A stretch of DNA of 10,453 bases from an uncultured Prevotellaceae bacterium (GTDB lineage: Bacteria > Bacteroidota > Bacteroidia > Bacteroidales > Bacteroidaceae): NCBI GenBank assembly GCA_947306605.1, contig CAMZHB010000033.1, positions 1 through 10,453 of the forward strand, written 5' to 3'. Shown here one piece after another: positions 6,103 through 10,453 of this stretch. The notes beneath the pieces are model-generated. The model had not been told where the DNA came from, ran no database searches, and was given only the letters and a program-made list of their open reading frames with translations. Numbering within the stretch: position 1 is the first letter of the stretch; every line of letters begins with the position of its first letter. The position numbers and the translations under genes are program-made.

Positions 6103-9100
6103 ATGACACGACTGACTTTATTTCTTACGACGGCTCTGTTTGCCGTATTTGGACTTAACGCACAAAACCTGCCTACGTTCAGCACCAACGACAAAGAAGT
6201 CTGGTATCTGATACAGTTCCGCAACGGCGAAGCCGCCCTACAAGACATGGGCGAAGGAGCTATCCTGAAAACCGCCGCCATAGACAAGAATAATGCGGCC
6301 CAATTGTGGAAACTGACGGGTACACAGTCGGCCTGCGAAATAGTTAGCCAAGCCGGCCGGCACATCTACTACAACGGCAGCCGTTACGCCACCTCGGCTT
6401 CCAAGACCGGCGGGCTGAAACTCGTTGCCACGAAGAACACTGCTTATGCTCCGGCTTGGGAGATCCAGACATCGGCCACATCGGGACAATCCATGAACCA
6501 GTGGGGCGGCGCCGGAGCCGGACGTGAACTCGGTTCGTGGAGTGCCGGCGACGTAAACAACCCGCTCCTGTTCATTGAACCTGCATCTTTGCCCGACACC
6601 GATCCTGAGCCCGAGACTTTAACGGAATGGTCCTGCACAGCCAACAGCACATGGCAACCAGAAAACCCTCTGACCCTGTGGTACACCATCCCCGTCACCC
6701 GTGCCACCGTCAGTGACCCGTGGATGGAATACGCTCTCCCTATAGGCAACGGCCAGTTGGGCGGCATGGTTTACGGCGGCATACACCAGGACATTCTACA
6801 ATTTAACGAAAAGACCCTGTGGACCGGTTCCTCCACCGTCTATAACCGTGACGGAGGTTACCAAAACTTCGGAAGGCTCTATATCACGGACCTTTCCGAC
6901 CGTTTCGGCACTACATCGACCAAAGGTGCGAGAGACTATGTGCGCGCCCTCGACCTGTCGGAAGCCGTAGCCATGGCCGAATGGAAAAGCACCGACAAGA
7001 CCATTACCTTCCGGCGTGAGTACATCGCCTCTTATCCCGACCAAGTGCTCGCCGTTCATCTTACAGCCAGCGAACCGGGCCAACTGAGCCAGCACTTCTA
7101 TCTGTGGAACGCCCACAACCTACGTGGTACTTACGCTAACGGCGAAGGTTCGTTCTCAGGCAAACTGACTACCGTTTCCTACAACGCACGGATGAAAGTC
7201 ATCGCCACTGGGGGCATCACAACAACCGACGAAAAAGGCATTACCGTCACAGGAGCCGATGAAATCATCGTACTCATTGCGGCTGCCACCGACTACGACC
7301 CCGTGGCCAACGGATTCGTGAGCCAGACCGACAACTTGGAAGCCAAAGTGAAAGGCACCATTGACGCTGCAGCAGCCAAATCGTGGGAGACTCTGCGGAG
7401 CAACCACGTAAGCGACCACCAGGCACTTTTCAACCGATGCAGTTTGGAACTCGACGGCGCCACAAACGCCAAAGCCACCAACAGACTCATCGACACCTAC
7501 GCCACTCTGACCAGCAAGGCCACGCTCACACGCTCCAAAGACGCCCGCATGTTGGAACAGCTTTATTTCAGCTACGGACGCTACTTACTCATCGCCAGCT
7601 CACGCGGCATTGACCTGCCGAACAATCTGCAAGGCATCTGGAACCACAAGAACAATCCGCCCTGGTGCTCCGACATACACGCCAACATCAATATCCAGAT
7701 GAACTACTGGCCGGCCGAAATCACCGGATTGCCGGAAACCCACGAGAAATATCTCAATTACCTCTACAACATGGCCATGGTGCAACCCATATGGAAAAAT
7801 TATGCCACGGGCAACGGCACTGACGGACGTTTCCTGCACCATTCCACGGGTTGGGCTTGCTTCACGGAGAATAATATCTTCGGCTGCTGCACCGACTGGA
7901 TGGCCGCCAACTACCCCGAAGCCGGTGCATGGAGCGCCGACCACCTGTGGCAACACTACCGCTACACCCTCGACCGCGAATTCCTCCGCACCAAAGCCTT
8001 GCCCGTAATGCTTTCTGCCACCCGCATGTGGATGGAACGGCTCAAACAGGCCAGCGACGGCACGTGGGAGTGTCCCGACGAATACTCACCAGAGCATGGT
8101 CCTGTGGAGAACGCCACGGCCCATTCCCAGCAGATTGTCTGGAATCTGTTCAACACGACACTGCAAGCCATTGAAATTGTCGGTACAGACGAGGCTGGCA
8201 TCACTGAGACATTTTTTAATCAACTAAAGGAAAAGTTTAGTAATTTAGACGACGGACTTCATACGGAAGTCTACAAAGGCGCCACCCGCGAAGGCATTGC
8301 ATCGGGTTCCACCATCCTGCGCGAATGGAAGTACACCGACTTTGCAACCGGCAACGGCAGCGAAACAGGACACCGCCATCTCAGCCATCTGATGGCACTC
8401 TATCCCTTTGCCAATCTGCCTGCATCCAGTCCTTACTACGAGCCCGCAGTGCGTAGTCTTACCCTGCGCGGACTGCCCTCCACCGGTTGGTCCATGGGCT
8501 GGAAAGTGAACCTGTGGGCCCGTGCCTTGCAGCCCGACAAGTGCGTGGAACTCTTCCGCCGGGCCTTCAAACACAGCACCACCTACGGCACAGACCAGTC
8601 GCAGGGAGGCGTTTACTATAACCTGTTCGACTCGCACGCCCCGTTCCAGATAGACGGAAACTTCGGCGTATGCGCCGGCATGGCCGAGATGTTACTGCAG
8701 AGCCACACCGACACGCTGCAACTGTTGCCTGCCCTGCCCTACATCTGGCCAAAAGGCACTGTACGCGGCCTGCGGGCCGTGGGCGGCTTTGAAGTCGACG
8801 AAACGTGGGAAGAAGGTGCGCTCACACAGGCCGTCATCCGTAGCCAAAAGGGTCAGCCCCTGCCCGTCGCCTACCCGGCCATCGCCGATTATGAACTGTC
8901 GACAGACGACGGTCAAAAGGTAGAAGTGCAAGTGCTCTCCCCAGACCGTATTCTTATACCTTCAACTGCGGCTGGCACCACATACACATTTCAGAAAAAG
9001 GACGAGTCCGGCATTTCGCTTGTTTCAAACAAGAAAGGCGGAAATTCGCTGTGGTATGACCTCAACGGACGCCTTGTCAGCGACAACGCCTCACACTTGT

Positions 9101-9147
9101 CGCAAGGCGTATACGTTACAAAAGGCAGGAAAGTAGCCTTCAGATAA
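6103..9147 (+). CDS. Secreted GH95 alpha-L-fucosidase with N-terminal lectin-like domain
   Basis: A 1014-residue glycoside hydrolase of family GH95, which removes alpha-1,2-linked L-fucose (a few members remove L-galactose) by inversion. Residues 1-21 are a signal peptide ending FGLNAQ. Residues about 25-165 form a ricin-type/beta-trefoil-like domain (EVWYLIQFRNGEAALQDMGE). The GH95 N-terminal beta domain starts near 200 (MEYALPIGNGQLGGMVYGG), followed by the (alpha/alpha)6 barrel. Catalytic residues known from Bifidobacterium AfcA (N421, N423, E566, D766) match N528 and N530 (HANINIQMNYW), E664 (EYSPEHG) and D851 (FQIDGNFG). The last 30 residues (WYDLNGRLVS, GVYVTKGRKV) resemble the type IX secretion sorting tail common in Prevotella. 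ATG 6103 is preferred over 6064 because it begins the signal peptide and follows the promoter box. Substrates could be mucin, milk-type or plant fucosylated glycans. Confidence 0.95.
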   Translation: MTRLTLFLTTALFAVFGLNAQNLPTFSTNDKEVWYLIQFRNGEAALQDMGEGAILKTAAIDKNNAAQLWKLTGTQSACEIVSQAGRHIYYNGSRYATSASKTGGLKLVATKNTAYAPAWEIQTSATSGQSMNQWGGAGAGRELGSWSAGDVNNPLLFIEPASLPDTDPEPETLTEWSCTANSTWQPENPLTLWYTIPVTRATVSDPWMEYALPIGNGQLGGMVYGGIHQDILQFNEKTLWTGSSTVYNRDGGYQNFGRLYITDLSDRFGTTSTKGARDYVRALDLSEAVAMAEWKSTDKTITFRREYIASYPDQVLAVHLTASEPGQLSQHFYLWNAHNLRGTYANGEGSFSGKLTTVSYNARMKVIATGGITTTDEKGITVTGADEIIVLIAAATDYDPVANGFVSQTDNLEAKVKGTIDAAAAKSWETLRSNHVSDHQALFNRCSLELDGATNAKATNRLIDTYATLTSKATLTRSKDARMLEQLYFSYGRYLLIASSRGIDLPNNLQGIWNHKNNPPWCSDIHANINIQMNYWPAEITGLPETHEKYLNYLYNMAMVQPIWKNYATGNGTDGRFLHHSTGWACFTENNIFGCCTDWMAANYPEAGAWSADHLWQHYRYTLDREFLRTKALPVMLSATRMWMERLKQASDGTWECPDEYSPEHGPVENATAHSQQIVWNLFNTTLQAIEIVGTDEAGITETFFNQLKEKFSNLDDGLHTEVYKGATREGIASGSTILREWKYTDFATGNGSETGHRHLSHLMALYPFANLPASSPYYEPAVRSLTLRGLPSTGWSMGWKVNLWARALQPDKCVELFRRAFKHSTTYGTDQSQGGVYYNLFDSHAPFQIDGNFGVCAGMAEMLLQSHTDTLQLLPALPYIWPKGTVRGLRAVGGFEVDETWEEGALTQAVIRSQKGQPLPVAYPAIADYELSTDDGQKVEVQVLSPDRILIPSTAAGTTYTFQKKDESGISLVSNKKGGNSLWYDLNGRLVSDNASHLSQGVYVTKGRKVAFR

Positions 9148-9159
9148 TTCTTTTGAATC

Positions 9160-10335
9160 ATGGTGTCCTCAAGCAAACAACACCTTAGTCTCAGAGCACT
9201 CATTCTGACGTTGGGCCTACCGATTATTTGCTCCACCTTTTCCGTTGGAATTTCAGCACACGAGAAGGTGCTGACAAAGAAACAAACCGCAGTCCGCGCG
9301 GAACAGTTGAAAGCTATTTGGCTCGACTCTGTACGCACGGCGACGGCCTATGCCTACGACCAAAAGACCATAAGGTTCGACACCCTGACCATGCCTCTTG
9401 ACTGGAAAATATTCGGCACCCCAGGTCCTCACGGCTACGCCCTTTACATCTCCCTCCACGGCGGAGGAGGCACAACACCCGAATCGAACGACCAACAATG
9501 GCGCAACCAGATGCGGCTCTACCGGCCGAAAAACGCTGTTTATCTGTGTCCGCGCGCCCCATACAACTCCTGGGACCTCCATTTTAAGACCAGGCTCGAC
9601 GAGATGTACCGCCGCGTCATTCTCATGGCACAGGCATGGCTGAACGTTGACCCCAATCATGTCTACATCATGGGCTATTCAGCCGGCGGTGACGGCGTGT
9701 GGCGCCTGGCCCCGCGGTTGGCCGACATATGGACAGCCGCATCCATGATGGCTGGACACCCGGGCGACGTTTCGCTGCTTAACCTGCGCAATCTGCCCTT
9801 CATGATATGGTGCGGCGAACGCGATGCCGCCTACGACCGCAACAGCCAATGCCGCGGACGTATCGCCCAGATGGATTCACTTCAGACGGCCGATCCCGGC
9901 GGATACATTCACGAAGGTCACATCGTGGAAGGTAAAGGTCACTGGATGGACCGCGTGGACACGGTGGCCGTGGATTGGATGGGACAATACGAACGCCAGC
10001 CTTATCCCAAGCGTATCGTCTGGAAACAGGCCGGAGAAGCAAAGCTCCACTTCTACTGGCTCTCTGCCCCGCGTGAACAACTGAAGCGTGACATGGAGGT
10101 GCGCGCAGAGGTGCACGGCAACACCATCAGCATTACCCGATGCGACTACTCCCGCCTCACGCTCTCGCTCAGCGACAGTCTGGTCAACCTCGACCGCCCC
10201 GTTACCGTAGTCTATCAGGGCAAAAACCTCTTCCGTGGCAAGGTAAAACGCCACGCCAGTACCTTACGCCGCACACTCTACGAACGCGACGACCCTTCCT
10301 ACATGGTTCCAGCCCAGATTGAGTTGCATTTCTAA
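9160..10335 (+). CDS. Exported alpha/beta-hydrolase serine esterase (PHB depolymerase/dienelactone hydrolase-like)
   Basis: A 391-residue alpha/beta-hydrolase. Residues 1-33 form an export signal with a hydrophobic core at 12-30. The oxyanion-hole motif HGGGG is at 100-104. The nucleophile elbow GYSAGGDG puts the catalytic Ser at S174. D222 in WCGERDAAYD and H261 in VEGKGHWMDR complete the likely triad. The C-terminal 110 residues form a beta-rich extension (VRAEVHGNTISITR; VTVVYQGKNLF) beyond the usual hydrolase core, possibly a small substrate-facing domain. The ATG lies 12 bases after the fucosidase stop, so the two are almost certainly cotranscribed. That context suggests removal of acyl or aryl esters from the same glycan, opening it to the fucosidase. 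The substrate cannot be named from sequence. A peptidase role is less likely because there is no propeller domain. Confidence 0.85.
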   Translation: MVSSSKQHLSLRALILTLGLPIICSTFSVGISAHEKVLTKKQTAVRAEQLKAIWLDSVRTATAYAYDQKTIRFDTLTMPLDWKIFGTPGPHGYALYISLHGGGGTTPESNDQQWRNQMRLYRPKNAVYLCPRAPYNSWDLHFKTRLDEMYRRVILMAQAWLNVDPNHVYIMGYSAGGDGVWRLAPRLADIWTAASMMAGHPGDVSLLNLRNLPFMIWCGERDAAYDRNSQCRGRIAQMDSLQTADPGGYIHEGHIVEGKGHWMDRVDTVAVDWMGQYERQPYPKRIVWKQAGEAKLHFYWLSAPREQLKRDMEVRAEVHGNTISITRCDYSRLTLSLSDSLVNLDRPVTVVYQGKNLFRGKVKRHASTLRRTLYERDDPSYMVPAQIELHF

Positions 10336-10370
10336 CCATTCTCCTATAGACCTTTCCAGATAGTTAAAAC

Positions 10371-10404
10371 AAGGCGGCGTCTCGAAAAATCGAGGCGCCG
10401 CCTT
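10371..10404 (+). terminator. GC-rich hairpin terminator after the fucosidase-esterase operon
   Basis: The arms 10371-10385 and 10390-10404 form a 15-base stem (AAGGCGGCG/CGCCGCCTT outer parts) with one G-T wobble and an AAAA loop, 35 bases after the esterase stop. The plus-strand T run after it is short (TTT at 10403-10405). On the minus strand it is followed by TTGTTTT, so it may work in both directions. It closely resembles the hairpin at 4803-4834. Confidence 0.65.
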
Positions 10405-10453
10405 TAAAATTCGTGGCGCCATACAGATAGGTTGGATAGCCTTCCTCTGTGTA
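10405..10453. other. Right window edge, nothing assignable
   Basis: Forty-nine bases follow the hairpin. A minus-strand frame ending in TAA at 10406-10404 is open to the edge. It could be the tail of a convergent gene sharing the terminator, but 15 codons are too few to judge. Confidence 0.3.

Noticed and set aside
10404..10453. Tail of a convergent minus-strand gene ending at TAA 10406-10404
   Set aside because: Only about 15 codons are visible and two other frames are equally open, so it cannot be told from chance.

Overview
The window looks like chromosomal DNA from a Bacteroidales bacterium, most likely Prevotella or a close relative. Three spaced promoter boxes match the Bacteroidota -7 consensus TAnnTTTG. 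The secreted fucosidase ends in a Prevotella-style type IX secretion tail. Gene content (RlmN, PdxA, a YbhN-type flippase carrying the GGEPYR motif, GH95) fits the same group. Species cannot be fixed from the sequence.

Left block (1-4586, all minus strand): one tightly coupled operon. It starts at pdxA (vitamin B6 synthesis) and runs through a nucleotidyltransferase, an ATP-grasp protein, a CDP-alcohol phosphatidyltransferase and a flippase-like membrane protein that reads straight into a HAD-type domain cut by the window edge. Overlaps of 4, 4 and 11 bases, then a 26-base gap, indicate cotranscription and translational coupling. A soluble enzyme that can make a CDP-activated headgroup next to a membrane enzyme that uses one suggests a phospholipid headgroup pathway. 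The best match I know is the proposed Prevotella route to phosphatidylinositol via a CDP-activated inositol, without a phosphatidylinositol-phosphate intermediate. No myo-inositol-phosphate synthase is in the window, so the headgroup is inferred. The flippase gene carries an apparent small deletion and frameshift near 343.

Middle (4587-6102): a 316-base gap holds the pdxA promoter and a strong palindromic terminator behind rlmN. rlmN (23S rRNA/tRNA adenine-C2 methyltransferase) is on the minus strand. It is divergent from the next operon, and the two promoters lie about 100 bases apart.

Right block (6103-10335, plus strand): a two-gene secreted glycan-degrading unit. It has a GH95 alpha-L-fucosidase with an N-terminal lectin-like domain and, 12 bases on, an exported serine esterase of the alpha/beta-hydrolase fold. 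No SusC/SusD pair is in view. A GC-rich hairpin related to the one behind rlmN follows the esterase. The last 49 bases show nothing I can assign.
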